From the NCBI RefSeq assembly GCF_019823105.1, contig NZ_CP081958.1, positions 1,922,001 to 1,986,000 of the forward strand: a stretch of 64,000 nucleotides of DNA, written 5' to 3'. The position numbers and the translations under genes are program-made. Under the pieces are notes generated by a model. The model saw only the letters and a list, made by a program, of their open reading frames with translations. It did no database searches and was not told where the DNA came from. Source of the DNA: Halobaculum magnesiiphilum (GTDB lineage: Archaea; Halobacteriota; Halobacteria; Halobacteriales; Haloferacaceae). Positions 46,830-55,276 of the stretch are shown here, piece after piece. The stretch's first letter is position 1; each line of letters opens with the position of its first letter.

Positions 46830-47540
46830 ATGAACGCCGACGGATCGAACCACGAGCCGGACAACGAACCGACCGACGCGACCGACCCGAGTGACTCGAC
46901 CGACGCGATCGATTCGACCGACTCGACTGACGCAACCGACTCGAGCGACGTGACCGACGCCGACATCGAGCACGCGGCCGAAGCGATCCGCGCCGGCCAG
47001 GCGGTCGTCTACCCGACCGAGACGGTGTACGGCCTCGGCGCCGACGCGACCGACCCGGCCGCCGTCGAGCGCGTGTACGAGCTGAAGGACCGCCCGCGGG
47101 ACAAGCCGTTGTCGGTCGCGTTCGGGAGCGTCGAGGCGGCGCTGTCGCTGGTGCCCGCGAGCGACCGCGCCGCCCGCTTCGCCCGGGCGTTCCTCCCGGG
47201 ACCGGTGACCGTCGTCGTCGACCGCGGCGACGCGCTCCCGGGCGAACTCACCGACGGCGAACCCCGCGTCGGGATCCGGGTACCGGATCACGGGACGGCG
47301 CGGTCGCTCGCCGACGCCGCCGGGCCGATCACGGCGACGAGCGCGAACCGCTCGGGCGCCGGGAGCGTCCGCCGGGTCGAGGGCCTGGACTCGCGAGTCC
47401 GCGACGGCGCCGCCGCGGTCCTCGACGGCGGCGAGACGCCCGGCGGCGAGAGCACCGTCGTCGACCCCGACCGCGGTGTCATCCACCGAGCCGGCCCGCT
47501 GGCCGACGAGATCCGCGAGTGGCTGGCGAGCGAGCCCTGA
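46830..47540 (+). CDS. L-threonylcarbamoyladenylate synthase (Sua5/YrdC domain)
   Basis: 236 aa. The C-terminal 190 residues form a YrdC domain that makes threonylcarbamoyl-AMP for t6A37 of ANN-decoding tRNAs: VVYPTETVYGLGADATDPAA, ELKDRPRDKPLSVAFGS, LPGPVTVVVDRG, VGIRVPDHGTARSLAD, GPITATSANRSGAGSV. The C-terminal SUA5 linker domain of eukaryotic-type Sua5 is absent, as in the short TsaC form. Residues about 14-44 are a low-complexity D/T/S repeat (TDPSDSTDAIDSTDSTDA). The start at 46830 lies nine bases after the previous stop. The t6A pathway's Kae1/Bud32 genes are not in the window. Confidence 0.9.
   Translation: MNADGSNHEPDNEPTDATDPSDSTDAIDSTDSTDATDSSDVTDADIEHAAEAIRAGQAVVYPTETVYGLGADATDPAAVERVYELKDRPRDKPLSVAFGSVEAALSLVPASDRAARFARAFLPGPVTVVVDRGDALPGELTDGEPRVGIRVPDHGTARSLADAAGPITATSANRSGAGSVRRVEGLDSRVRDGAAAVLDGGETPGGESTVVDPDRGVIHRAGPLADEIREWLASEP
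46876..46960. repeat. Low-complexity S/T/D-encoding repeat in the YrdC gene
   Basis: Tandem imperfect units of GACTCGACC / GACGCGACC type encode the acidic, hydroxyl-rich N-terminal linker. Such repeats are hot spots for length change by slippage in GC-rich genomes. Confidence 0.6.
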
Positions 47541-47558
47541 GCGCGAGGCGGAGACGAC

Positions 47559-48272
47559 TTACAGCCCGATCAGGCTCCGCAGGCTCCGCGTTTTCACCCC
47601 GCAGTTCGCCCGGTGACGGCACTCCCGACACTTCTCGCTGCCCGACAGCCGCGCCGGCGGGCCGTCCAACTCGCGCACCGACCGGAGCACCCGGCGGTAG
47701 GTACCCGATCGTCGGACCGACAGGGAGACCTCACGGACGACGCCGTGGGCGGGGTATTCCACGAGTGCGCGCCGGATCCGTCTCCCCTCCTGCCACGAGA
47801 GCGCGTGCATCGCGGCGACCGCCCGGACCGACTGCGGCTCCCACACGCCCCGATCGGGCGGGTCGCCGGGTGAGACGATCACTGGAACGGGCGGATCGCC
47901 GCTCGGTTTTCCGCCCTCGTCGCGCGGCGCGTCCGCGCCGGTGGCGCCGAGCACCTTGTGCGCGACGCCGCGGGCGTCCTTCCCGTCCAGGAGTACCCGG
48001 GTGTTCGTCGGCGCCGACAGCGCCGTCCAGTCCGACCGCTCGGCCAGTCGGTCGAGCGCCGCGCGGTACTCGCCGGGTGGCCGATCGATCGGCTCGGCGG
48101 CGAGTGCAGCGTCGTCCAGTTCGCGCAACTCGGGGTACCGAAAGGCGAGGTCGATCCGGGCGGTCGCCGCCGGCGGGGGATCGCGGTCGTCCTCGCGGCG
48201 GTCGTAGTACAGTTGGCGTGGGCAGTACGTCGCCGTCGCGAGGTCCGTGAAGGTCGGTTTCTCCCGGGGCAC
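47559..48272 (-). CDS. Solitary Cas4/Dna2-like protein with altered nuclease motif
   Basis: 237 aa from GTG 48272. The N-terminus FTDLATATYCPRQLYYDRR is the characteristic Cas4 opening with the first FeS-type Cys. The end SEKCRECRHRANCGVK carries three more Cys, giving the four-Cys cluster of Cas4-like proteins. SVRAVAAMHALSWQEG matches the Q-motif helix. Between these, where Cas4 has a catalytic D and E-x-K, the sequence reads LDGKDARGVAHKVLG and PVIVSPGDPPD, so the PD-(D/E)xK acids and Lys are not evident. No CRISPR array or other cas gene is nearby. A TATA-like AAATACG lies about 27 bases upstream. Probably a haloarchaeal FeS protein derived from Cas4; function unknown. Confidence 0.72.
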   Translation of the reverse strand: MPREKPTFTDLATATYCPRQLYYDRREDDRDPPPAATARIDLAFRYPELRELDDAALAAEPIDRPPGEYRAALDRLAERSDWTALSAPTNTRVLLDGKDARGVAHKVLGATGADAPRDEGGKPSGDPPVPVIVSPGDPPDRGVWEPQSVRAVAAMHALSWQEGRRIRRALVEYPAHGVVREVSLSVRRSGTYRRVLRSVRELDGPPARLSGSEKCRECRHRANCGVKTRSLRSLIGL

Positions 48273-48402
48273 GTGGGTGGTGGTGCCGGGTTCGTATTTG
48301 AACGTTCGCCGCGTCGCGGTCGCGGTGCCGGGCGGACGCGGTGCGGTCGCGGAGGCGGGGGTGGTGCGGTCGCGGAGTCACCAGTGGTTGTACCGCGAGC
48401 GA

Positions 48403-48419
48403 GCCGGCCTTCGGCCGGC
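48403..48419. other. Small GC palindrome
   Basis: GCCGGCC-TTC-GGCCGGC, a 7-bp perfect stem with a 3-base loop, in the gap between the Cas4-like gene and the next gene. Possibly an mRNA-end structure or operator. Confidence 0.3.
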
Positions 48420-48454
48420 GAGCGAGCGGCTCTTTTGTCATGAACGGGTTTTGG

Positions 48455-48507
48455 CCGCCGGGTTCCCCGCAGCGAGCGGCTCCGCCGCTCGCGAGGAAAC
48501 CCGGCGG
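48455..48507 (-). terminator. Long GC hairpin after the Cmi4-like gene
   Basis: CCGCCGGGTT...GCGAGCGG pairs with CCGCTCGC...AACCCGGCGG around the loop CTCCG; about 22 paired positions with small bulges. It begins 15 bases after the end of the Cmi4-like gene (minus strand). Function as an RNA 3' end element is inferred. Confidence 0.45.
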
Positions 48508-48521
48508 TGAAAAGCGGTTCG

Positions 48522-49118
48522 TCAGAAGGAAACGTTCGTCTCGATGTCCTCGGCGGCCTCCCGGAGCCCGTCCTCGCGGGCGTCCTCGGTGTGGCCCCCC
48601 TTGAGGTCCTGTTCCGCGAGCAGCTCGGCGAACTCGTCGCGGAAGCGGTCGTTCGCCCGCGTCGACCGGGCGTCGGCGGCGACGACCTCGGAGTAGCGGG
48701 CGACCGTTTCCTCCTCGGCGTCCAACTCGGCCGCCCGCTCGTCGAGCGGGACGTCGTCGACATACAGCGATCGGAGGCGCGACAGATCGAACGGCGCCTC
48801 GCGGTCCGACTCCCGCACGAGATGGAGGTCCATCCGCGCCGTGAACACCGCGTCCGGGGGGACGCCCAGCGCGTCGGCGATCGCGTCGTCGTCGGTCCCG
48901 TCGAAGTACAGCCGAACGAGGCGGACGAGGTCCTCGTCGGCGAGGTCCGAGGCGAACTCGTAGCGCTCGCGCATCCGCCCGACGAGTTCCGCGAGGCGCC
49001 CCTCCACGTCCGGATCGGACGCCAGCGAGCCGTGCCCCTCCTCTTGTCGTTCCGTTACCGTGTCACCCCCCGTCGTGTCGAGGAAGATGTCGCGGAGTTC
49101 CTCGGTTTTCTCGTCCAT
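48522..49118 (-). CDS. Cmi4-like (conditioned-medium-induced protein 4) family protein
   Basis: 198 aa, soluble and acidic. Start MDEKTEELRDIFLDTTGGDT at 49118, with TTTTTTGCC (reverse complement) about 25-33 bases upstream. The middle is helix-rich with an HTH-like stretch (LVRLYFDGTDDDAIADALGVPPDAVFTARMDLHLV) suggesting DNA binding. I recall haloarchaeal proteins opening this way annotated as conditioned medium-induced protein 4; the match is from memory, so the name is tentative. It is divergent from the HdrD-like oxidoreductase. Cysteines are absent. Confidence 0.6.
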   Translation of the reverse strand: MDEKTEELRDIFLDTTGGDTVTERQEEGHGSLASDPDVEGRLAELVGRMRERYEFASDLADEDLVRLVRLYFDGTDDDAIADALGVPPDAVFTARMDLHLVRESDREAPFDLSRLRSLYVDDVPLDERAAELDAEEETVARYSEVVAADARSTRANDRFRDEFAELLAEQDLKGGHTEDAREDGLREAAEDIETNVSF

Positions 49119-49284
49119 AGAATGGAAACTAGGCCGGCGCCGGCAAAAAACGTGTTGGGGCCGAGGGAACCGTTCACGGCGTCGACCGAACGCGGCGAAC
49201 CGCCCGCAGGCGGCGGTGCCGCGGCGATCGTTCACGCACGATGGTGTGAGAAGATTTAATCGGAGGCGGAGACGCGATAGGCAC
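49119..49284. promoter_or_regulatory. Divergent promoter region, Cmi4-like / HdrD-like genes
   Basis: TTTAAT at 49255-49260 (in GATTTAATCGG) sits 25-30 bases before ATG 49285; GGCAAAAAAC (49142-49151) is the reversed box for the Cmi4-like gene. No other structured element is seen. Confidence 0.55.
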
Positions 49285-51414
49285 ATGCAAGCCGACGTGA
49301 CGCGCGAGACCTTCTGGACGATCGGTCCCGTCGGGAAGGCCGCGTTCTACTACCTCGCGGCGGTCGCGATCGCGGTGTTCCTCTACGGGACGTACGCGCG
49401 GTTCGCGCGCTACGCCGCCGGCGAGGACGACTGGTTCGACCGCCTCGACGACCTGCCGGGGCGGGTGCTGCGGGCGGCGCGGATCGTGGCGTCGAACCGG
49501 GGACAGTTCGACCGCGACCTGTACGCGGGCGTGATGCACGCGTTCATCCTCTGGGGCTTTCTCACCCTCCTCATCGGGACGACCATCCTCGGCATCGATC
49601 TGGACTTCTGGCGTCCCGTCACCGGCGAGTCGTTCTTCGTCGGCGACTTCTACCTCTCGTACTCGTTCGTCATGGACGCGATGGGGCTGCTGTTCGTCGT
49701 CGGGGTGGGGATGGCCATCTACCGGCGCTACACCGAGCGCGAGGGTCGTCTGTGGGGTAAGCACACCTCCCTGGAGGACGACGCGTTCGTCTGGACGCTG
49801 CTGGCGCTCGGCGTCGGCGGCTACGTGCTGGAGGCGTTCCGCATCATCGGCTCGGCCGAGTTCGTCGCCTACGAGCAGGTATCGTTCGTCGGCTTCTTCC
49901 TCGCCGGCCTGTTCGCGGAGGCGGGCGTCACCGTCGGGATGGCCGAGACGCTGTACCACTGGACGTGGTGGAGCCACGCCCTGCTGGCGTTCGCGTTCAT
50001 CGCGCTGATCCCGTACGCCAAGCCGTTCCACATGATCTCCTCGTTCGCGAACGTCGTCACCCGTGACGAGAAGGCGGGCGTGCGCCTGCCCGGGGTTCCG
50101 GAGGACGCCGGTCCCGACGAGATCGGCTACGGCTCCATCGAGGACTTCTCCTGGCGCCACATCCTCGATCAGGACGCCTGCACCAAGTGCGGCCGCTGTT
50201 CCTCGGTGTGTCCGGCCAACGCCTCCGGCCGGAACCTCGACCCCCGCGACGTGATCCTCGACCTCAAGAGCTACCGCGAGTCGCTGGACGCCGGCGAGAC
50301 CGAGGAGGTCGAGATCGTCGCGGACGGCGGCGACTCGATCATCGCCGCCGAGTCGATGGAGTCGTGCATGTCCTGCATGGCCTGCATGGACGCCTGTCCC
50401 GTCGACATCGAGCACGTCTCCGAGTTCACCCAGATGAACCGACGGCTCACCGAGACGGGCCAGATGGACGAGATGGTGCAGGACGCGATGATGAACGTGT
50501 TCCAGAACGGCAACACGTTCGGCGACCCCGCCCGCAAGCGCCCCGAGTGGACCGAGGACCTGGACTTCGAGGTACCCGACGCCCGCGAGGAGGACGTGGA
50601 GTTCCTCTGGTACGTCGGCGAGTATCCGAGCTACGACGAGCGCAACCGGCGCGTCGCCCGGTCGCTTGCGACGCTGTTCGAGCGCGCGAACGTCTCCTAC
50701 GGCATCCTCTACGAGGACGAGCAGCACGACGGCAACGACGTGCGCCGCGTCGGCGAGGAGGGACTGTTCGAGATGCTCGTCGAGGATAACGTCGAGGCGT
50801 TCGAGTCGGCGACCTTCGAGAAGGTGGTCACGACCGACCCGCACTCGATGAACACCTTCCGCAACGAGTACCCCGAGGTGTCGGAGTTCGACGACCCCGT
50901 CTTCCACTACACCGAGGTCGTCGAGAACCTCGTCCGGCAGGGTCGCCTCGGGCTGGACGGCACGGAACTCGACTACACCGCGACGTACCACGACCCGTGT
51001 CACCTCGGCCGGATGAACGACGTGTACGAGGCGCCCCGGGACCTCATCCGCGCCACGGGCGTGGACCTCTACGAGATGCCGCGCAACCGCTCTGACTCGT
51101 TCTGCTGTGGGGGCGGCGGCGGCGGCCTCTGGATGGACCACGAGGAAGAGTCCAAGCCCAGCGAGGAGCGTCTGCGCGAGGCGCTGGAGGACACCGACGC
51201 CGGGGGCGAGGTCGAGAAGTTCGTCGTCGCCTGTCCGATGTGCGGGACGATGTACGAGGACGGCCGCAAGACGGGGAACTTCGAGGACGACATCGAGATC
51301 GTCGACATCGCCGAGTTGCTGTGTGAGGCGCTGGCGGCGAAAGAGGGCGTCGCCGTCGAGGCTCCCGCCGACGCGGACGCCGACGGGGACGCGTCGCCGA
51401 CGACGGCCGACTGA
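49285..51414 (+). CDS. Membrane-bound HdrD-like iron-sulfur oxidoreductase
   Basis: 709 aa. About six transmembrane helices in the first 260 residues (FYYLAAVAIAVFLYGTYARF to LLAFAFIALIPYAKPFHM), with His-bearing segments as in NarI/cyt b-like domains that may bind heme. Two 4Fe-4S motifs follow: CTKCGRCSSVCPANASG and CMSCMACMDACPVD. The C-terminal CCG domain is intact: YHDPCHLGRMNDVYEAPR, SFCCGGGGGG, CPMCGTMY. The preceding CCG-like domain (about residues 430-530) has lost its cysteines (YVGEYPSYDERN, YEDEQHDGNDVRRVGEE, TDPHSMNTFRN). It resembles HdrD/LutA-type menaquinone-linked oxidoreductases; electron partner unknown. TTTAAT box upstream. Confidence 0.88.
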   Translation: MQADVTRETFWTIGPVGKAAFYYLAAVAIAVFLYGTYARFARYAAGEDDWFDRLDDLPGRVLRAARIVASNRGQFDRDLYAGVMHAFILWGFLTLLIGTTILGIDLDFWRPVTGESFFVGDFYLSYSFVMDAMGLLFVVGVGMAIYRRYTEREGRLWGKHTSLEDDAFVWTLLALGVGGYVLEAFRIIGSAEFVAYEQVSFVGFFLAGLFAEAGVTVGMAETLYHWTWWSHALLAFAFIALIPYAKPFHMISSFANVVTRDEKAGVRLPGVPEDAGPDEIGYGSIEDFSWRHILDQDACTKCGRCSSVCPANASGRNLDPRDVILDLKSYRESLDAGETEEVEIVADGGDSIIAAESMESCMSCMACMDACPVDIEHVSEFTQMNRRLTETGQMDEMVQDAMMNVFQNGNTFGDPARKRPEWTEDLDFEVPDAREEDVEFLWYVGEYPSYDERNRRVARSLATLFERANVSYGILYEDEQHDGNDVRRVGEEGLFEMLVEDNVEAFESATFEKVVTTDPHSMNTFRNEYPEVSEFDDPVFHYTEVVENLVRQGRLGLDGTELDYTATYHDPCHLGRMNDVYEAPRDLIRATGVDLYEMPRNRSDSFCCGGGGGGLWMDHEEESKPSEERLREALEDTDAGGEVEKFVVACPMCGTMYEDGRKTGNFEDDIEIVDIAELLCEALAAKEGVAVEAPADADADGDASPTTAD

Positions 51415-51490
51415 CGGAAGAGAGCCCGAACTACTCCACGATCTCCAACTTGCGGAAAAGAATCAAGTTCGTGGAACTCATAGCCGATCC

Positions 51491-51715
51491 ATGCGCGTCG
51501 ACGCCGCCGACGGACGGATCTATCTCCCGAAATCGCTACGTGAGGAGTTCGGCGACCGGTTCGAGTTGGTCGAGCGCGAGGATCGGTTGCTGTTGATCCC
51601 TGTCGCGGACGACCCCCTCGCCGCGCTCCGGGAGGAGTTCCGAGACGTGGAGGGGTCCGCCGACGAACTCGCTGCGGCGGCCGAGGAAGAAGCGATCGAG
51701 GAGGCCCGTCGGTGA
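51491..51715 (+). CDS. vapB: VapB-type (AbrB/SpoVT) antitoxin
   Basis: 74 aa. N-terminal swapped-hairpin AbrB-like DNA-binding domain (MRVDAADGRIYLPKSLREEFGDRFELVEREDRLLLIPV), then an acidic/Ala helix (EGSADELAAAAEEEAIEEARR) that would wrap the toxin. The stop overlaps the next start (GTGA), the usual antitoxin-toxin coupling. Expected to autoregulate the operon by binding its promoter. Not as GC-biased at third positions as its neighbours, hinting at accessory origin. Upstream box AATCAAG (51464-51470) lies about 21-27 bases before the ATG. Confidence 0.82.
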   Translation: MRVDAADGRIYLPKSLREEFGDRFELVEREDRLLLIPVADDPLAALREEFRDVEGSADELAAAAEEEAIEEARR

Positions 51716-52086
51716 GGTACGCCGAGACCGACTTCTTGCTCGCGCTGATCAAAGAGGACGACTGGCTGTCGGCGCCCGCCGAGGAGTACTACCGGAAACA
51801 CGGCGAGGAACTTTGGACGTCGCCACACACGCTGGTGGAGCTGATGCTCGTTGCGTACCGGGAGGAGCGGAACGTCGAACGCGTCGTCGCGAACGCCGCC
51901 GCGCTCGTCGACGTCCGCGGGGAGACCGACCCGGTTCTGGCCGCGGCCAACGTCGTCGAGGAGGACGGGTTGACTCCGTTCGACGCACTTCACCTCGTTG
52001 CCGCGGACGGCGATCCCATCGTCTCCTCCGACGGGAGCTACGACGACGTAACCGACCGGGTCGCGTTGGAGGACCTCACGGAGTAG
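51712..52086 (+). CDS. vapC: VapC-type PIN-domain toxin
   Basis: 124 aa PIN-domain ribonuclease. Acidic metal-binding residues are in the usual order: Asp in YAETDFLLAL, Glu in HTLVELMLVAY, Asp in LTPFDALHLVAA and Asp in SSDGSYDDV, so it should be an active Mg-dependent RNase. GTG start overlapping the vapB stop. VapC toxins cleave tRNA or rRNA; the target cannot be read from sequence. With vapB it forms a complete type II toxin-antitoxin module, inserted between the HdrD-like gene and the ferredoxin gene. Confidence 0.85.
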   Translation: MRYAETDFLLALIKEDDWLSAPAEEYYRKHGEELWTSPHTLVELMLVAYREERNVERVVANAAALVDVRGETDPVLAAANVVEEDGLTPFDALHLVAADGDPIVSSDGSYDDVTDRVALEDLTE

Positions 52087-52113
52087 GGTAGGGAGGGTGT
52101 GTCCGTCATCTCC

Positions 52114-52617
<504 letters not shown>

Positions 52618-53106
52618 GTGAACCGCGTCAACGCCGACGATCTCGACTGGGAGGAGACCGACCGCGGCGAGGGGGTGGGGTGGCGCCGCAAGCGACTCGC
52701 CGCCGGCGGCGGCGGCGACGACCTCGGGTGCAGCCTCTATGAACTCCCGGCGGGCAAGCGCGCGTGGCCGTTCCACTACCACGCGGGCAACGCCGAGGCG
52801 CTGTACGTCCTGTCGGGCGAGGGGACGTTGCGCCACGCGGACGGGACGACCCCGCTCCGATCCGGCGATTACGTCGCGCTCCCGTCCGGCGAGGACGGCG
52901 CACACCGGGTGATCAACGACTCCGACGGGGCGCTGCGGTACCTGATGGTCTCGACGATGCGCGACCCGGAGGTGCTCGTGTACCCCGACTCCGACAAGGT
53001 GGGCGCGATGGCCGGTGCGGCGCCCGGAGGCGAGGGGGAGCGCGACGTGGACGCGTACTTCCGCCGCGGCGACGCGGTCGACTACTGGGACGGCGAGGAG
53101 GGGTAG
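52618..53106 (+). CDS. Cupin-domain protein
   Basis: 162 aa, single cupin barrel. Metal-binding motif 1 is WPFHYHAGNAEALYVLSGEGTLRH (two His and a Glu) and motif 2 is GDYVALPSGEDGAHRVINDSD (His). The fold is that of a manganese/iron dioxygenase or a sugar/phosphate isomerase-like protein; the reaction is not determinable. The C-terminal half extends past the barrel with AYFRRGDAVDYWDGEE. Start GTG 52618 (MNRVNADDL), with a CGGTTACGG box about 24-32 bases upstream. The next gene has its own box 20-30 bases before it. Confidence 0.82.
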   Translation: MNRVNADDLDWEETDRGEGVGWRRKRLAAGGGGDDLGCSLYELPAGKRAWPFHYHAGNAEALYVLSGEGTLRHADGTTPLRSGDYVALPSGEDGAHRVINDSDGALRYLMVSTMRDPEVLVYPDSDKVGAMAGAAPGGEGERDVDAYFRRGDAVDYWDGEEG

Positions 53107-53162
53107 CGGGACGGGATCGAGTCGCCCGAAACCACATATCGGCCGAGCCCGTAGATCGACGT

Positions 53163-53543
53163 ATGTCCGTCCCCCGCCTCGTGTACGACGACGACTGCGG
53201 CTTCTGCACGTTCGTCGTCTCGCACGCGCTGGAGCTGGGCGAGTTCGAGGCCGTCGGCTTCTCCGAGCTGGCCGACGACGAGCTGCGCGCGCGACTGCCC
53301 GACGACTACGAGGAGTGCATGCACCTCGTCACCGACGCCGCGGTGTACTCCTGCGGCGAGGCGCTCGAAGCCGTCGCCAAGCGCACCGGCGCCGCGGGCT
53401 GGTGGCTCACCGCGGCCGCGAAGGGACTGCCGAAGTACCCGCAGGCCCGCGAGAAACTCTACCGGTGGGCGGCCGACCGCCGGGACCTGTGGGGGAAGCT
53501 CGCGCGGCGCGACTCGCCGTCGAACGGCAACGCCTCGTCGTAG
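53163..53543 (+). CDS. DCC-family (DUF393) thiol-disulfide-like protein
   Basis: 126 aa. It begins LVYDDDCGFCTFVVSHAL, the DxxCxxC signature of the DUF393/DCC family near the N-terminus. Other Cys are at YEECMHLV and VYSCGEALE. Predicted thioredoxin-like reductase or scaffold without known substrate; some homologues are fused to fatty-acid desaturases. Start ATG 53163, with CACATATCGG 22-31 bases upstream. C-terminus Ser/Asn-rich (SPSNGNASS). Confidence 0.82.
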   Translation: MSVPRLVYDDDCGFCTFVVSHALELGEFEAVGFSELADDELRARLPDDYEECMHLVTDAAVYSCGEALEAVAKRTGAAGWWLTAAAKGLPKYPQAREKLYRWAADRRDLWGKLARRDSPSNGNASS

Positions 53544-53563
53544 TCGCCGTCGCGTCCGGCGTC

Positions 53564-53869
53564 TCAGGCGTCCGGGATCTCGGGGGCGTCGGTCCGCCGT
53601 AGCGCCGCCCGCCCGGGGGCCAGGTCCCGCGGCGGCGCGCCCGGGAGGTACGCCTCCAGCGCCCCGCGGATCACGTCCACCTCCGCGGGATCGAAGCGCT
53701 CGCGGCCGTCCTCGATCGCCGCCAACGCGTCGAGCTCCGGGAACCCCTCCGTCGCGTCCCCGGCCTCGACCGCCGTTCGAACCCCGTCGAGGAGCGCGGC
53801 GTGGACCACCCACGCCTCCTCACGGGAGAACGCGAGCGTCCGCCATCCGCCCTCGACCGGTTTTGCCAT
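53564..53869 (-). CDS. Small haloarchaeal protein of unknown function
   Basis: 101 aa. Helix-rich: WRTLAFSREEAWVVHAALLDG, LDALAAIEDGRERFDPAEVDVIR, ending in a Pro/Arg-rich tail. I chose ATG 53869 (MAKPVEGGWRTL) over 53893: the TATA-like GCTAAGTAGG (reverse complement, 53894-53903) is 25-34 bases before 53869 and would overlap the longer start. Resembles families such as DUF7853 from memory, not checked. No cysteine, no membrane helix. Confidence 0.6.
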   Translation of the reverse strand: MAKPVEGGWRTLAFSREEAWVVHAALLDGVRTAVEAGDATEGFPELDALAAIEDGRERFDPAEVDVIRGALEAYLPGAPPRDLAPGRAALRRTDAPEIPDA

Positions 53870-53893
53870 CTCGGTTGGCGCCTCAGAGTCCAC

Positions 53894-54112
53894 CTACTTA
53901 GCTATGATCATGGTTCTCACACGGATCGCACGGCGGGTACGGGGCAGATTCCCGTCGACGGCCCCGCGCCGTCGCGACCCCGTCTGTGTCGATCGCCCGA
54001 CGTGACTGGTAAGCCGGTGACTACCGACGCGTGACGCAGGCAGATCGGTCACGAGAAGGACGGGATCCCGGTCGCTGACCGGGCTGTCGACGCGACTCGC
54101 GCCGCTATCGCC
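53894..54112. other. Intergenic region, no gene seen
   Basis: 219 bases between two minus-strand genes. It holds the promoter of the downstream small gene near 53895. The rest has no coding frame or RNA fold I could recognise. Confidence 0.35.
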
Positions 54113-55276
54113 TCACGAGAAGGCCGACAGCCCGGTCAGATCCTCCCCGAGGATGAGCGAGTGGATGTCGTGGGTGCCCTCGTAGGTGTACACCGTCTCC
54201 AGGTTGCTCATGTGACGCATCGGCGAGTAGTCGGTCGTGATCCCGTTGCCGCCGAGCATCTCGCGGGCGACGCGCGCCTGATCGCGGGCCATCCGGACGT
54301 TGTTGCGCTTGGCCATCGACACCTGCTGGGGGCGCAGGTTGCCGCGCTCCTTCAGATCCGCGAGCCGGTACGCGAGCAGCTGCGCGAGGGTGATCTGCGT
54401 CGCCATCTCCGCGAGCTTCTCCTGTTGGATCTGGAAGCGGGCGATGGGGCCGCCGAACTGGTCGCGCTCGGTCTGGTACTCGCGGGCCGTCTCGAAGCAG
54501 TCGCGGGCGGCGCCGACGGCGCCCCAGGCGATGCCGTACCGGGCCTGCGTGAGACACGACAGCGGCCCCTTCATCCCCGTCACGTCGGGGAGAACGTTCT
54601 CCTCGGGGACGCGCACGTCGTCGAGGACGATCCCGCCCGTGACCGACGCGCGCATCGAGAGCTTCTCCTCGATCTTCGGCGTCTCGACGCCCTCGCGGTC
54701 GGTCTCGACGAGGAACCCCCGCACGGGCGATCCGTCGTCGTCGGTCAATTTCGCCCACACGACCGCCACGTCCGCGATGGGCGAGTTGGTGATCCACGTC
54801 TTCTCGCCGTTGAGGACGAACCCGTCGGCGTCGCGCTCGGCGCGCGTCTCCATCCCCGAGGGGTTCGAGCCGTGCTCGGGCTCCGTCAGGCCGAAACAGC
54901 CGACGGCCTCGCCCCGCCCGAGCGCGGGGAGCCACTCCTCCTTCTGGGCGTCGCTGCCGAACGCGTGGATCGGGTACATCACGAGCGCGCCCTGGACGCT
55001 CGCCATCGAGCGCAGTCCGGAGTCGCACGCCTCCAGTTCCTGCATCAGCAGGCCGTACGCGCGCTCGGAGACGTTCGGGGAGCCGTACCCCTCCAGGTTC
55101 GGCGCGTAGAAGCCGAGATCGCCCATATCGGGGATGAGGTCCGTGGGGAAGGTCCCCGCCTCGTAGTGGTCGGCGATGTCGGGGGCGACCTCCTCGGCGA
55201 CGAACTCCCGGGCCGTATCGCGGATCAGCTTCTCCTCGGCCGAGAGATCCGCCTCCAGACCGACGTAATCGAGCAT
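54113..55276 (-). CDS. Acyl-CoA dehydrogenase, glutaryl-CoA dehydrogenase-like
   Basis: 387 aa FAD enzyme. GCFGLTEPEHGSNPSGMETRA (FAD and substrate contact region), GEKTWITNSPIADVAVVWA, the FAD-binding arginine region ETAREYQTERDQFGGPIARFQ, and MLGGNGITTDYSPMRHMSN. The catalytic Glu is in YEGTHDIHSLILG near the C-terminus, the version typical of glutaryl-CoA dehydrogenase. Substrate could be glutaryl-CoA or a related dicarboxylic acyl-CoA; this cannot be fixed by motif. Start ATG 55276 (MLDYVGLEADLS); a CCCTTTGTCG box lies about 25-32 bases upstream. Divergent from the membrane HTH protein. Confidence 0.9.
   Translation of the reverse strand: MLDYVGLEADLSAEEKLIRDTAREFVAEEVAPDIADHYEAGTFPTDLIPDMGDLGFYAPNLEGYGSPNVSERAYGLLMQELEACDSGLRSMASVQGALVMYPIHAFGSDAQKEEWLPALGRGEAVGCFGLTEPEHGSNPSGMETRAERDADGFVLNGEKTWITNSPIADVAVVWAKLTDDDGSPVRGFLVETDREGVETPKIEEKLSMRASVTGGIVLDDVRVPEENVLPDVTGMKGPLSCLTQARYGIAWGAVGAARDCFETAREYQTERDQFGGPIARFQIQQEKLAEMATQITLAQLLAYRLADLKERGNLRPQQVSMAKRNNVRMARDQARVAREMLGGNGITTDYSPMRHMSNLETVYTYEGTHDIHSLILGEDLTGLSAFS

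Noticed and set aside
44457..47486. 1009-codon minus-strand frame as one protein
   Set aside because: Only the part from 45839 down is the CNNM/CorC protein; the rest is antisense to the glutaredoxin, peroxiredoxin-like and YrdC genes. A TATA-like box lies just before ATG 45839.
47559..48272. Part of a CRISPR-Cas locus
   Set aside because: Despite the Cas4-like gene, I see no repeat-spacer array and no other cas gene within the window.
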